From the IMG/VR virus record IMGVR_UViG_3300020463_000030, positions 1-51,854 of that record: a stretch of 51,854 bases of DNA. One strand, written 5' to 3'. Each line of letters opens with the position of its first letter. Position 1 is the first letter of the stretch. The translations under genes were made by a program, and so were the position numbers. This document shows, piece after piece, positions 1-6,620 of the stretch. Under the pieces are notes generated by a model. It had not been told where the DNA came from. It worked only from the letters and a program-made list of their open reading frames with translations, and did not search any database. This DNA is from a virus.

Positions 1-204
1 TGCACCACAACCGTATGCAAATGTGCTTTTGAGTCTGCCCCAAGGCTCACGCAGGATACAAAATCTAAAAGGCTCTTGTATAAATGCATCCTTAGTTGCC
101 ATCTGTGCGGCCCATGCACGTACTGTTTGACTAGCACATTTTGGTATGTTTACAAAGTAAAGGTTATCTATAACCGGATCACTTGCATAATATGTGTGGG
201 TCAC
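1..204 (-). CDS. Sulfotransferase-like protein, partial (3' end beyond window)
   Basis: The 68 visible codons run off the left edge without a stop. A GTG at 204 is the only usable start: it overlaps the TGA of the upstream EF-hand gene and an in-frame TAA lies three codons before it. The translation contains FVNIPKCASQT, which resembles the 5'-phosphosulfate-binding loop (IPKTAGT type) of the sulfotransferase family, and later LREPWGRLKSTF, which resembles the 3'-phosphate-binding segment of the same fold. Family knowledge: such enzymes move sulfate from PAPS to sugars or other acceptors, and are common in marine phage genomes. The acceptor cannot be told. The catalytic assignment rests on two motifs only because most of the protein lies outside the window. 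Confidence 0.7.
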   Translation of the reverse strand, partial: MTHTYYASDPVIDNLYFVNIPKCASQTVRAWAAQMATKDAFIQEPFRFCILREPWGRLKSTFAYGCGA

Positions 205-530
205 TTTTTCTTAGTGTTCATTGCTTGTGTGCCAAAAAAGGCAGCCACAATAGCCGCAACTGATACAAAGTATACACTTGCCATATCGCCTAGGATCTTA
301 CTTGCTTGATCTAGTCCTATCAGCACTGCCAATACTACTGCAAATGGATACAGTAACATACCACCAAGTGCAAACCAAGCCATCTTACGTTGTGCATCTC
401 GCATTGCATCTGCATCTTCTAGTTCTTTGCGTTTGAACTCCATATACATTGCCTGTTCTGCTTTGGTTACTTTCCCGTCACCGTTTGTATCTGCGGGATG
501 AAAACCTGCTTCTTTGATTTCTTCTGCCAT
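201..530 (-). CDS. EF-hand protein with two membrane segments
   Basis: A 109-residue protein with a single canonical EF-hand calcium loop at residues 14-25 (DTNGDGKVTKAE; acidic or oxygen ligands at loop positions 1, 3, 5, 9 and 12). A charged helix follows, then two hydrophobic segments at about 51-72 and 84-100 and a lysine-rich C-terminus (NTKKK). The architecture suggests a small inner-membrane protein with a soluble calcium-binding N-terminus; the function is unknown. A TATAAATA late-promoter-like box sits about 25 bases upstream of the ATG. The stop codon overlaps the GTG start of the sulfotransferase-like gene, so the two are probably translationally coupled. A structural rather than regulatory role for calcium is equally possible. 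Confidence 0.75.
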   Translation of the reverse strand: MAEEIKEAGFHPADTNGDGKVTKAEQAMYMEFKRKELEDADAMRDAQRKMAWFALGGMLLYPFAVVLAVLIGLDQASKILGDMASVYFVSVAAIVAAFFGTQAMNTKKK

Positions 531-545
531 TCTAGCTCTCCATGG

Positions 546-1154
546 TTACATGATATTTATAATTTTATCATTGTCTTTCTTAGTCTGTTCACATTGGTGT
601 TTACGCCAGTGAAAGTATAGTTCTGCTGGACTGTCCCAGTCTGCAAATGCCTCACGATAGAAATCTATCGTTCTACTTTCTGAATCAGCATTTATAACTT
701 TTTTTGGTTTTTGTTTTATATTTGGATCATATTCACCAATGAGCACAAACTTCTTTGCAGTGTGTTCAAATAGTTCTTTAAGCCAAGGTATGTCTTTGTT
801 GGGTATGTGTCTAATAACTTGTAAACAGATAATGGCATCAAATTTTCTGTTACTGCGTGGCGGTACATTGTAGTAACTCACACATGGATCATATAGGTAA
901 TAACTTTTAAATCCACAACGTTGGTCAAACGGCGGACTTTTTTGTGTGTATTGATGTCCTTTGCCACAACCATAATCTAACAGTGTTTTTGCCTTGTGAT
1001 GCTTTCGCAGGCACTTGATTTCTTCAATGTAGTTCTTACTATCCATGCCAGCCCAAGCACTTTCTTTTTCTTGAAACTGTGTGCCTTTTGTAACTGCATC
1101 TAAATATTCTTGTGAAGGTTCCATCAGACTATTTAGCTGAGCATTTCTCCACAT
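546..1154 (-). CDS. Class I SAM-dependent methyltransferase-like protein
   Basis: Motif I of Rossmann-fold methyltransferases is visible as LLDYGCGKG (about residues 58-66 from this start), followed by a YDP segment and a motif-IV-like FDAIICLQVIRHIP stretch, as in small class I enzymes. The substrate is unknown; in marine T4-like phages such genes may modify small molecules, glycans or nucleic acids. The open frame extends back to a TTG at 1217, but ATG codons at 1154 (taken here) and 1124 are better candidates; neither has a clear Shine-Dalgarno. The region before 1124 overlaps a small coiled-coil reading frame, so the 1124 start (192 aa) remains possible. Confidence 0.7.
   Translation of the reverse strand: MWRNAQLNSLMEPSQEYLDAVTKGTQFQEKESAWAGMDSKNYIEEIKCLRKHHKAKTLLDYGCGKGHQYTQKSPPFDQRCGFKSYYLYDPCVSYYNVPPRSNRKFDAIICLQVIRHIPNKDIPWLKELFEHTAKKFVLIGEYDPNIKQKPKKVINADSESRTIDFYREAFADWDSPAELYFHWRKHQCEQTKKDNDKIINIM
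554..561 (-). promoter_or_regulatory. T4-type late promoter box (TATAAATA)
   Basis: The minus strand reads an exact TATAAATA, the T4 late promoter -10 element, with transcription expected to start near 547-549, just ahead of the EF-hand gene ATG at 530. Placement in the only gap before that gene supports it; AT-rich sequence makes chance matches possible. Confidence 0.5.
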
Positions 1155-1239
1155 GTTGAGCCAATGTTTTTTGTAACTGTAATAGCAAACGTTCGATTTG
1201 CTCGATACGTAGTGCAAGTTCTTGGATCTTCTTTTCCAT
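1129..1239 (-). CDS. Possible 36-aa coiled-coil peptide
   Basis: An ATG at 1237-1239 opens a 36-codon frame (begins MEKKIQELALRIEQIERLL) ending TAG at 1129, five bases before an ATG of the methyltransferase. Nearly all of it is one amphipathic helix with I/L at heptad spacing, the pattern of a short parallel coiled coil. No strong Shine-Dalgarno precedes it and it overlaps the alternative N-terminus of the methyltransferase in another frame, so one of the two readings must be wrong unless the methyltransferase starts at 1124. Unrecognised family. Confidence 0.35.
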   Translation of the reverse strand: MEKKIQELALRIEQIERLLLQLQKTLAQHVEKCSAK

Positions 1240-1345
1240 AACGATACTTATAAATGCAAATCCTGCACTTACGGTATCTTAACACATGGATATTTGTTCC
1301 AAATAATTGTCAAAATTCAAACACCGTCAAAATTTTGTACCTAAT

Positions 1346-1570
1346 TTAGTTGTATATCTTAGTTCTTTTAGCATTGACAAGTTTTGGTTCGCAAACTGCA
1401 ATATATTTACGTGACTGTGGTAGTCCTTCGCCTGCAGTACGATTTGGTACAGCTGGTTGATTGTTGAAACGTGCGGCAAAGTATTTGCAACTATCTATGT
1501 TATTAAAATGCATATCTTGACTGATTATTTTCTGACCCAAATAAACAATTAATAAGAATGCATGAGTCAT
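1346..1570 (-). CDS. Small unknown protein (74 aa)
   Basis: Not recognised. The ATG at 1570 overlaps the stop of the upstream gene (TAATG), indicating translational coupling. The N-terminus (MTHAFLLIVYLGQ) is hydrophobic and could be a weak signal or membrane segment; the remainder is polar with a basic end and two cysteines. The operon position and tight overlap are the main evidence that it is real. Confidence 0.45.
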   Translation of the reverse strand: MTHAFLLIVYLGQKIISQDMHFNNIDSCKYFAARFNNQPAVPNRTAGEGLPQSRKYIAVCEPKLVNAKRTKIYN

Positions 1571-2040
1571 TATGAATAGTAAACTGCGCCGCCAATTGCG
1601 GCTGCACCGGCTAATACTGCTCCTACAATGATAAGAACTGTTTTAATGTCAGCCCACAGTTCGGCACTTTCTTTACGGGCTTGTATTTTTGCTAATCTGG
1701 CTGCTTCTTTAGCTTCAGCAATACGTCTGGCACGTTCTTCAAGAATTTCTCTCCAAGTGTTTGGTCCAAACCGCAGATTAACCAAGGTAGCAACTTCTTG
1801 TAGTTTCTCAGCGGCTAATTTTGCGTCAATGGTTTCTCTGGCGACATGAGCAGTATCGAACTGCTCTCTAACACCTGGGCTTTTGCCTTGTTGTTTGTTA
1901 ACTTCATCTTTACCTCGTAACAATCCATCGATTGCACTTCCAAGTTCACCTATATCTTTACAGGTGTCTATGTTTGATTTAATGAAGTCCACACTTGATT
2001 TCACAAGGGCAATCCCTGCGAGTATTTCTGCTACTGGCAT
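1570..2040 (-). CDS. Helical protein with C-terminal membrane anchor
   Basis: 156 residues. The N-terminus is a moderately hydrophobic helix (residues 1-20), the middle (about 85-130) is a strongly charged alanine/arginine/glutamate helix typical of a coiled coil, and residues about 132-154 form a clear transmembrane segment rich in V, A, I and G. This makes it a tail-anchored protein in the host inner membrane or a virion protein passing into the membrane. No enzymatic motif is visible. The stop overlaps the start of the 74-aa gene. The sequence GGAGGAACAGAAAGA just upstream gives a good ribosome binding site. Confidence 0.6.
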   Translation of the reverse strand: MPVAEILAGIALVKSSVDFIKSNIDTCKDIGELGSAIDGLLRGKDEVNKQQGKSPGVREQFDTAHVARETIDAKLAAEKLQEVATLVNLRFGPNTWREILEERARRIAEAKEAARLAKIQARKESAELWADIKTVLIIVGAVLAGAAAIGGAVYYS

Positions 2041-2138
2041 ATCATTCTTTCTGTTCCTCCAGGTGGAACATATCTAGCTCCTGGACAGTAGTATTTATTA
2101 AATCAATGATGTATTATGTGTGTAGATTATAACGTAAA

Positions 2139-2432
2139 TTACCACTTAGTGGTGCCGTTATCCTCGAGATGTTTAAGGCGAGTCTCGATATCGTCTATCT
2201 TTTTGGTAATACGTGGATAACGTTTACGCCATAGGTCCTCAGGCTCTTGTAACCATTTCCATCCATAACGTTGTGCAAGACTCTGCATAAAGTTATCAAA
2301 TTTGCTAACTGCCCAATAAGCCATAAGAGTATCTTTAAACCAAAACAGAAAGGCAGCACCAAATAAACTTCCTGCTATACCAGTGTAGATCCAAAGCCTA
2401 TCGCTGGCCATACGTTCAATCATTTCCCACAT
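2139..2432 (-). CDS. Single-pass membrane protein (97 aa)
   Basis: The start is set at the ATG at 2432 because the Shine-Dalgarno AGGAG, next to the preceding stop, is six bases from it; a GTG at 2435 is too close. A hydrophobic segment (WIYTGIAGSLFGAAFLFWF, about residues 13-32) is followed by a basic, tryptophan-rich and then acidic cytoplasmic or lumenal tail (TKKIDDIETRLKHLEDN) with coiled-coil character. Small anchored coiled-coil proteins of this type are sometimes spanin or holin partners, but nothing here proves a lysis role. Its stop lies 98 bases before the next gene. Confidence 0.55.
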   Translation of the reverse strand: MWEMIERMASDRLWIYTGIAGSLFGAAFLFWFKDTLMAYWAVSKFDNFMQSLAQRYGWKWLQEPEDLWRKRYPRITKKIDDIETRLKHLEDNGTTKW

Positions 2433-2441
2433 CACATGCTC

Positions 2442-2792
2442 CTATTTGTAAAGTATTGGATCAAAAACTTCTGCGTCTTTGTATTTACTAATTCTGTCTT
2501 CCATTACTGCATAGTAACTGTCAATTTCTCCGCCCCATTTGCCTTTGAGATGCTCTAGTGCTTGTATACAAAAGTTAAAGTCACCTTTTTGATAATTTTC
2601 ATAAAACTTTGTGTGCAGGTCTTTAAGTTCGTCGACTTTGTTCATTTCTGTAATTGGAATGTTTTCTATTAAGCAATATGCAGTTGTGGCTGGAAGATCT
2701 GGATTAGATTTCCACTTCATAGTTTCTAAAGGTAGTACCGTGTACTTGTCTCTCATCTTTTCAGCGTCTTCTTTGCCAATAATTATGTTCAT
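2442..2792 (-). CDS. Conserved-looking unknown protein (116 aa)
   Basis: A soluble protein with no motif I can name. It has a mixed alpha/beta character (an N-terminal NIIIGKEDAEK segment, a central helix with FCIQALEHLKGKWGG, and a conserved-looking C-terminus). The start has a good Shine-Dalgarno (AGGAG, six to seven bases upstream). It is transcribed away from the metallophosphoesterase gene, whose ATG is 30 bases away on the opposite strand, so this short gap must hold both initiation regions. Confidence 0.55.
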   Translation of the reverse strand: MNIIIGKEDAEKMRDKYTVLPLETMKWKSNPDLPATTAYCLIENIPITEMNKVDELKDLHTKFYENYQKGDFNFCIQALEHLKGKWGGEIDSYYAVMEDRISKYKDAEVFDPILYK

Positions 2793-2821
2793 GGTAGTCT
2801 CCTGAGTTAAGTATAGTTATA

Positions 2822-3622
2822 ATGAAAATACACTTCGATTTAATTTCTGATCTACATGTTGATACTTGGGACGAAGAGTTTTCCTGGGAAGGAAAGGCTA
2901 CAAGTCCATATGCAGTTATTATAGGTGACGTAAGCCGTGAACGTGCTGATGTAAGGCCTGTTTTACAAGAGATTAGCAAACATTATCAAATGACTATGTT
3001 TGTTGATGGTAATGACGAGCACCGTTGGGGCCTCGATGATTTACGTACCAGCTACGAAACTCTAGTCGAAGATATTGGTAAAATCAAAGACTTTATATTT
3101 TTACAAGATGATTGTCTTGTGATTGACAATGTTGCTTTTGTTGGCACTAACGGCTGGTGTAGTTATGATTTTGGTTTAGGAGATTCAAGTCAAGCATACA
3201 TGGACTGCAAACAGTGGGTACAATCTACATATAAAATATCAATGTGGGCAACCCAACAAGTAGAAGCAATGGCACAAAGTGATGCAGGTTTTTTATGTAG
3301 AACAGTAAAAAAATTACAAACACATCCGGACATTACAAAAATTGTTATGTTGAGCCATTTTGTTCCAGATGCACGACTGCTTAAACACGATGTCCATTTA
3401 GATAATAGCCATAGACTCGGCACTACAGGTAATAGTTGGCTTAGACACTGTTTAGAAGAAGATCATGAAAAGAAGATAGACACATGGTGTTTTGGACACT
3501 ATCATAGCGATATCGAACAGCAACTAGATGGTATACGGTATCTAAATAATTGTAGAGGACGTGGCAGCACAGAATGGTGTAAGCCAGTGTACTATCCTAA
3601 ACGTATTGAAATTGAATTTTAA
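2822..3622 (+). CDS. Metallophosphoesterase (calcineurin-like)
   Basis: 266 residues carrying the metallophosphoesterase signature in order: DLISDLHVD (D10 and H12), GD at 35-36, GNDEH at 63-67 (the family has GNH[ED]), LSHF with a metal-ligand histidine, and FGHYHSD (GHxH) near the C-terminus. Known family role: hydrolysis of phosphomono- or diesters using two metal ions; specific phage substrates may be nucleotides, RNA ends or phosphoproteins. It is one of only four genes on the plus strand, convergent with the radical SAM gene (4-base overlap of the ends) and divergent from the 116-aa gene. No Shine-Dalgarno is evident ahead of the ATG. The N-D-E-H in place of the usual N-H-E/D at block III is unusual and may alter metal binding. 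Confidence 0.85.
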   Translation: MKIHFDLISDLHVDTWDEEFSWEGKATSPYAVIIGDVSRERADVRPVLQEISKHYQMTMFVDGNDEHRWGLDDLRTSYETLVEDIGKIKDFIFLQDDCLVIDNVAFVGTNGWCSYDFGLGDSSQAYMDCKQWVQSTYKISMWATQQVEAMAQSDAGFLCRTVKKLQTHPDITKIVMLSHFVPDARLLKHDVHLDNSHRLGTTGNSWLRHCLEEDHEKKIDTWCFGHYHSDIEQQLDGIRYLNNCRGRGSTEWCKPVYYPKRIEIEF

Positions 3623-5106
3623 TTTAAATTTGTTATTGGTATAATTCTTGTTTTATTAAACTTGTAGGCTTCTATATGCCCTTTAATTGCTTGTAATCTT
3701 TGTACCCCTCGGTGTATAGGCCACTTGTACTTCATTGCAATAACATGGACTTCTAACCTTCTTCTTATACGTTCTTCAAATGTTAAATCAGGATTAGACT
3801 TACTAGTCCATATGGTACGATTAGGTTTTAGACTGCCATCAGGTTCAAGTTGCATTGTAGGAAACACAATACCGTGGCTATCTATCATACGTTCAAGTGG
3901 TGTGTCAGGCAGAAACATAAGTGTTGTACTCAGGTCGATTCCCGATATTGTTCCTGTTGCGACATATTTTTGCCAGCGATAATACATTGCTAAATTGTCA
4001 TAGTGATCTTGTAACGTTTCTGTATGATATCCGATTATCATTAAGAAAAAAGTTCGTAAACCAACACGTCGAAACTGTTCTAAATGATAGTCAATATCTT
4101 CGTTAGTAAACTTCTTGTCCATCTCCCAACGTATTTTATCACTTCCTGTTTCTACTCCTACATAGAACTGATCGCCACCGGCTTGTGCAATCATATCAAA
4201 GTAATCATCAGTTACTGTTTTCTTTTGTTTAAAAATAAACTGTCCGCCCCAACTAAACCCTGCTTTGTGTATTTGATTATAGTTGGCTAATTTATCGCAC
4301 ATATCTCTAAATGCTTTTAAACTGCCGTTAATAAGACTGTCAGTAAAATAGAACTGGCTTACGCCATGTTTTTCATAATAGTTAATCATTTCATCTGCAA
4401 TGTTTTGTCCACTACGATATCTAAACTTTGGCCAGTATGCTGCCACATTGCAATATGTACATTTTCTAACACATCCTCTACTACCTACAATGTTTACCTC
4501 TCGTCTATTGGTGTATAGATATTCGTATTTGTCAAAGTTTACATCGGTATAATCTGGAAAACTTTCAGTGTTTAGATCATTCACCTGCACCTGTGTTTGT
4601 TCGTTATCTATTCCTGGATAATCAGTATTGCCTTCTAGCAAGTTTAAAAGTGCCTGTTCTCCTTCACCGTAGATAACATGATTGCATAGTTTTTCTTCAA
4701 GCATGTATGGTCCAAATCCTTGAGTACAGCCAGTACCACCGAGTATTATTTCACAATGTGGATAATCTGCTTGAATAAGTTGGCATGCTAATTTTGTAAA
4801 TATTTGACTGTTAACAGTAAACACACTTATCAAAACTCTTGTATTGTTATCACAGTGTGGAATAAGTTTTGTAAGTATGAATTGTTTTATGTTGGAGATT
4901 TCGTCACTGGTAGGCTCACGTGTTTTTTCCCATACGTCAACATATGAATAGTATTCTCTTTCTCCCCAGTCGTGATACATCTGAATATTTAAATCTAAAC
5001 AACTAACTTCATAACCTGCACCATGCATAATTCCTGCTAATAAAGCAGTAGACACCGGAGGGCGATGAATCTCTAGTTGGGGAACTGCTACCAATAAGTT
5101 TTTCAT
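3619..5106 (-). CDS. B12-binding-domain radical SAM protein
   Basis: 495 residues. The N-terminal ~180 residues look like the Rossmann-type cobalamin-binding domain (VAVPQLEIHRPP start, LGGTGCTQG loop at 122-130, YGEGE at 146-150). The radical SAM core follows with the cluster motif CVRKCTYC (C212, C216, C219). Known for the family: 5'-deoxyadenosyl radical chemistry, often methylation of unactivated carbons, methylthiolation or ring rearrangement, in cofactor, antibiotic or lipid pathways. The substrate is not predictable. The start ATG overlaps the stop of the upstream 177-aa gene by 4 bases (ATGA), and that gene overlaps clpS, so the three form one coupled unit downstream of hsp20. Confidence 0.88.
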   Translation of the reverse strand: MKNLLVAVPQLEIHRPPVSTALLAGIMHGAGYEVSCLDLNIQMYHDWGEREYYSYVDVWEKTREPTSDEISNIKQFILTKLIPHCDNNTRVLISVFTVNSQIFTKLACQLIQADYPHCEIILGGTGCTQGFGPYMLEEKLCNHVIYGEGEQALLNLLEGNTDYPGIDNEQTQVQVNDLNTESFPDYTDVNFDKYEYLYTNRREVNIVGSRGCVRKCTYCNVAAYWPKFRYRSGQNIADEMINYYEKHGVSQFYFTDSLINGSLKAFRDMCDKLANYNQIHKAGFSWGGQFIFKQKKTVTDDYFDMIAQAGGDQFYVGVETGSDKIRWEMDKKFTNEDIDYHLEQFRRVGLRTFFLMIIGYHTETLQDHYDNLAMYYRWQKYVATGTISGIDLSTTLMFLPDTPLERMIDSHGIVFPTMQLEPDGSLKPNRTIWTSKSNPDLTFEERIRRRLEVHVIAMKYKWPIHRGVQRLQAIKGHIEAYKFNKTRIIPITNLN

Positions 5107-5636
5107 GAAATTATTTTTCTAATTTCATCAATGAGTTGATAATGATCGTCGTAATTACCATGACTTTGATAATCACTGAAATAACTCACTTTTCGAGTCT
5201 CATCGTCGACCTTTTTATTATTAAGATCAATAATCCAACTATATGGGTTATCTTCTGCGTCAATTTTCCAGTAACCGTTGAATCTAATTGATTGGTCGCG
5301 ACTATATGTTTCTCCATGTTCTATACTTTGGTATGGTAATTTATATAAATTGTGTTCAAAGTTAACATCATCTAAAGATATACTTTTAATTACAAGGTAC
5401 TTATCAGCAGTAATGTTTCCGTCACTGTCAATAGTGGTATCCCAAACATCATTTCCCCCAAAAGATTTGTTTTCCATACCAATGGTGAACGGCTTGTTTT
5501 TAATTTGCATAACTACTTTCTGCGAATTGATTATAAACTCATCGTAGTATGCTTTATTATTTTGTTTTATTGTTAGTTTTGGCCATGAGTTGCAATAGAA
5601 ACCTTCAATTTCCATTTCAAGGTGCATATCATACAT
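5103..5636 (-). CDS. Unknown protein between clpS and the radical SAM gene
   Basis: The frame can be extended to a TTG at 5735, but that lies inside clpS; the ATG at 5636, overlapping the clpS stop, is the likely start (177 aa), with further ATGs at 5627 and 5615. The protein is rich in aromatic and polar residues with alternating hydrophobics (beta-strand-like: KLTIKQNNKAYYDEF, VVMQIKNKPFTIGM) and no membrane segment or catalytic motif I recognise. Its tight coupling to both clpS and the radical SAM enzyme suggests a joint role, possibly as a partner or substrate of the latter, but this is inference only. Confidence 0.6.
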   Translation of the reverse strand: MYDMHLEMEIEGFYCNSWPKLTIKQNNKAYYDEFIINSQKVVMQIKNKPFTIGMENKSFGGNDVWDTTIDSDGNITADKYLVIKSISLDDVNFEHNLYKLPYQSIEHGETYSRDQSIRFNGYWKIDAEDNPYSWIIDLNNKKVDDETRKVSYFSDYQSHGNYDDHYQLIDEIRKIIS

Positions 5637-5940
5637 CCGGCTCAAGTTTAACTTGCAGTGGAAAACCTGCGCCACGTGCCATAACTGTAACTTCAACACC
5701 TTTTTGTTCAGCCATTTCGTAAGGTAGAACTGCAACTACTGCACTGCCTTTTTCATGTATATCTACAGTGAGGCTTTCTGCAGTTTCTGCTTTGTAATGA
5801 AATATTTCCATCAGTGTCTTAATTACAAACTCCATTGCAGTTTCGTTATCGTTTACATATATTAGTTTAAACAAACTTGGTTCTTTCAATTTGCTATCTA
5901 CTACTACTTTAACACGTGTATTTGGATCTGCGTTGGTCAT
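5629..5940 (-). CDS. clpS: ClpS-like N-degron adaptor
   Basis: 103 residues matching the ClpS fold: a disordered 20-residue N-terminal extension, then KLIYVNDNETAMEFV (residues 26-39), the signature of bacterial ClpS (VNDDYTPMEFV), and H62 in DIHEKG corresponding to the pocket histidine. In bacteria, ClpS binds proteins with N-terminal Leu, Phe, Tyr or Trp and delivers them to ClpAP. The pocket residues N30, D31, M36 and H62 are present, so N-degron recognition is plausible. Length is normal for ClpS. The gene lies downstream of hsp20 with a hairpin between them. A phage copy could either divert the host Clp machinery to phage ends or compete with host ClpS. Confidence 0.9.
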   Translation of the reverse strand: MTNADPNTRVKVVVDSKLKEPSLFKLIYVNDNETAMEFVIKTLMEIFHYKAETAESLTVDIHEKGSAVVAVLPYEMAEQKGVEVTVMARGAGFPLQVKLEPDV

Positions 5941-5958
5941 TTACTCTCTCTATTATTG

Positions 5959-5987
5959 ATTAGTGGAGAGTTTTGCCCTCCACTAAT
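5959..5987 (-). other. RNA hairpin between hsp20 and clpS
   Basis: A perfect 10-bp inverted repeat (ATTAGTGGAG / CTCCACTAAT, 9-base loop) fills the hsp20-clpS gap. No T-run follows on the minus strand, so it is not a standard intrinsic terminator; it could be an mRNA processing or stability element, or a weak attenuator in front of clpS. Confidence 0.55.
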
Positions 5988-5999
5988 ACTTATCGATGG

Positions 6000-6443
6000 T
6001 TATTTGATTTCAATAGTTTTTGGCTTCAATGCTTCTGGAACTACTTTTTCTAAGTTAATTCTTAGTACTCCGTCTGTCATTTTTGCACCTGTAACTTTTA
6101 CATGTTCTGCTAGGTTAAAGGTTCTTGTGAAGTTACGTTGTGAAATACCTTTGTGCAAGTATTCAATGCCGTTGGCTTCATCTTCGCCGTCAACTTTCTT
6201 TGGCTGATTGCCAGTTATAGTCAAAGTACCATTTTCCATTTCAACACTAACATCTGCTTTTACAAAACCAGCTGCCGCTATTTCTATAGTGTACAACTCA
6301 TCGCCTGTACGTATAATATTGTACGGCGGATAGTTCTGTTGAGATGCCGTATCAATATTGCTTGTAATCCTATCAAACAGTTGATTGAATCCAATTGAGT
6401 TACGGTAAAATGGGTTTAGGTCTAGTGAGGTTATTCTTGTCAT
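6000..6443 (-). CDS. hsp20: Hsp20 / alpha-crystallin small heat shock protein
   Basis: 147 residues with the IbpA-like layout: N-terminal arm with FNQLFDRI, alpha-crystallin domain at about 35-135 (YPPYNIIRTGDELYTIEIAAAGF is the characteristic domain entry; GTLTITG and RNFTRTFNLAEHV strands; GVLRINL), and a C-terminal tail with PKTIEI carrying the I-x-I anchor. Function known for the family: ATP-independent holding of unfolding proteins in large oligomers. Hsp20 genes are a recurrent feature of marine T4-like myoviruses, perhaps protecting capsid assembly. A TATAAATA box lies 61 bases upstream of the ATG and a terminator for the preceding gene lies beyond that. Confidence 0.93.
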   Translation of the reverse strand: MTRITSLDLNPFYRNSIGFNQLFDRITSNIDTASQQNYPPYNIIRTGDELYTIEIAAAGFVKADVSVEMENGTLTITGNQPKKVDGEDEANGIEYLHKGISQRNFTRTFNLAEHVKVTGAKMTDGVLRINLEKVVPEALKPKTIEIK

Positions 6444-6503
6444 TTTTTTCTCCTTTATAAAAGCAAGATTAAAATGTAAGTCCTATTAAGCAACTTACAA
6501 TAT

Positions 6504-6511
6504 TATTTATA
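6504..6511 (-). promoter_or_regulatory. T4-type late promoter box for hsp20
   Basis: Exact TATAAATA on the minus strand, 61 bases upstream of the hsp20 start and just after the terminator of the preceding gene, which is where a new transcription start is needed. A purine-rich AAAGGAGAAAAAA Shine-Dalgarno follows close to the ATG. Confidence 0.55.
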
Positions 6512-6544
6512 CACGGAAACAGGTACATTGTAAAGAGTTTTGGT

Positions 6545-6580
6545 AAAAAAAAGTTGCTAGATAATTAAACCTAGCAACTT
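6545..6580 (-). terminator. Rho-independent terminator after the lipoprotein gene
   Basis: On the minus strand a 10-bp stem (AAGTTGCTAG / CTAGCAACTT) with a 10-base loop is followed directly by seven or eight T residues. It lies about 40 bases past the stop of the FG-GAP lipoprotein gene and before the hsp20 promoter, so it cleanly separates the two transcription units. Confidence 0.85.
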
Positions 6581-6620
6581 TATTGTTAGAAGGGATAGGA
6601 GTCCCTTGTCAAATTTTTGA

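Noticed and set aside
1285-1313. TTGACA at 1308-1313 as a promoter for the methyltransferase region
   Set aside because: No acceptable -10 hexamer lies 15-19 bases downstream.
2045-2075. Nine-codon frame with AGGAG just before the helical anchored protein
   Set aside because: Too short to judge; the Shine-Dalgarno-like bases may simply lie in the leader of the next gene.
2141-2153. 13-bp palindrome ACCACTTAGTGGT at the end of the 97-aa gene
   Set aside because: Short stem with no T-run and partly coding; not a convincing terminator.
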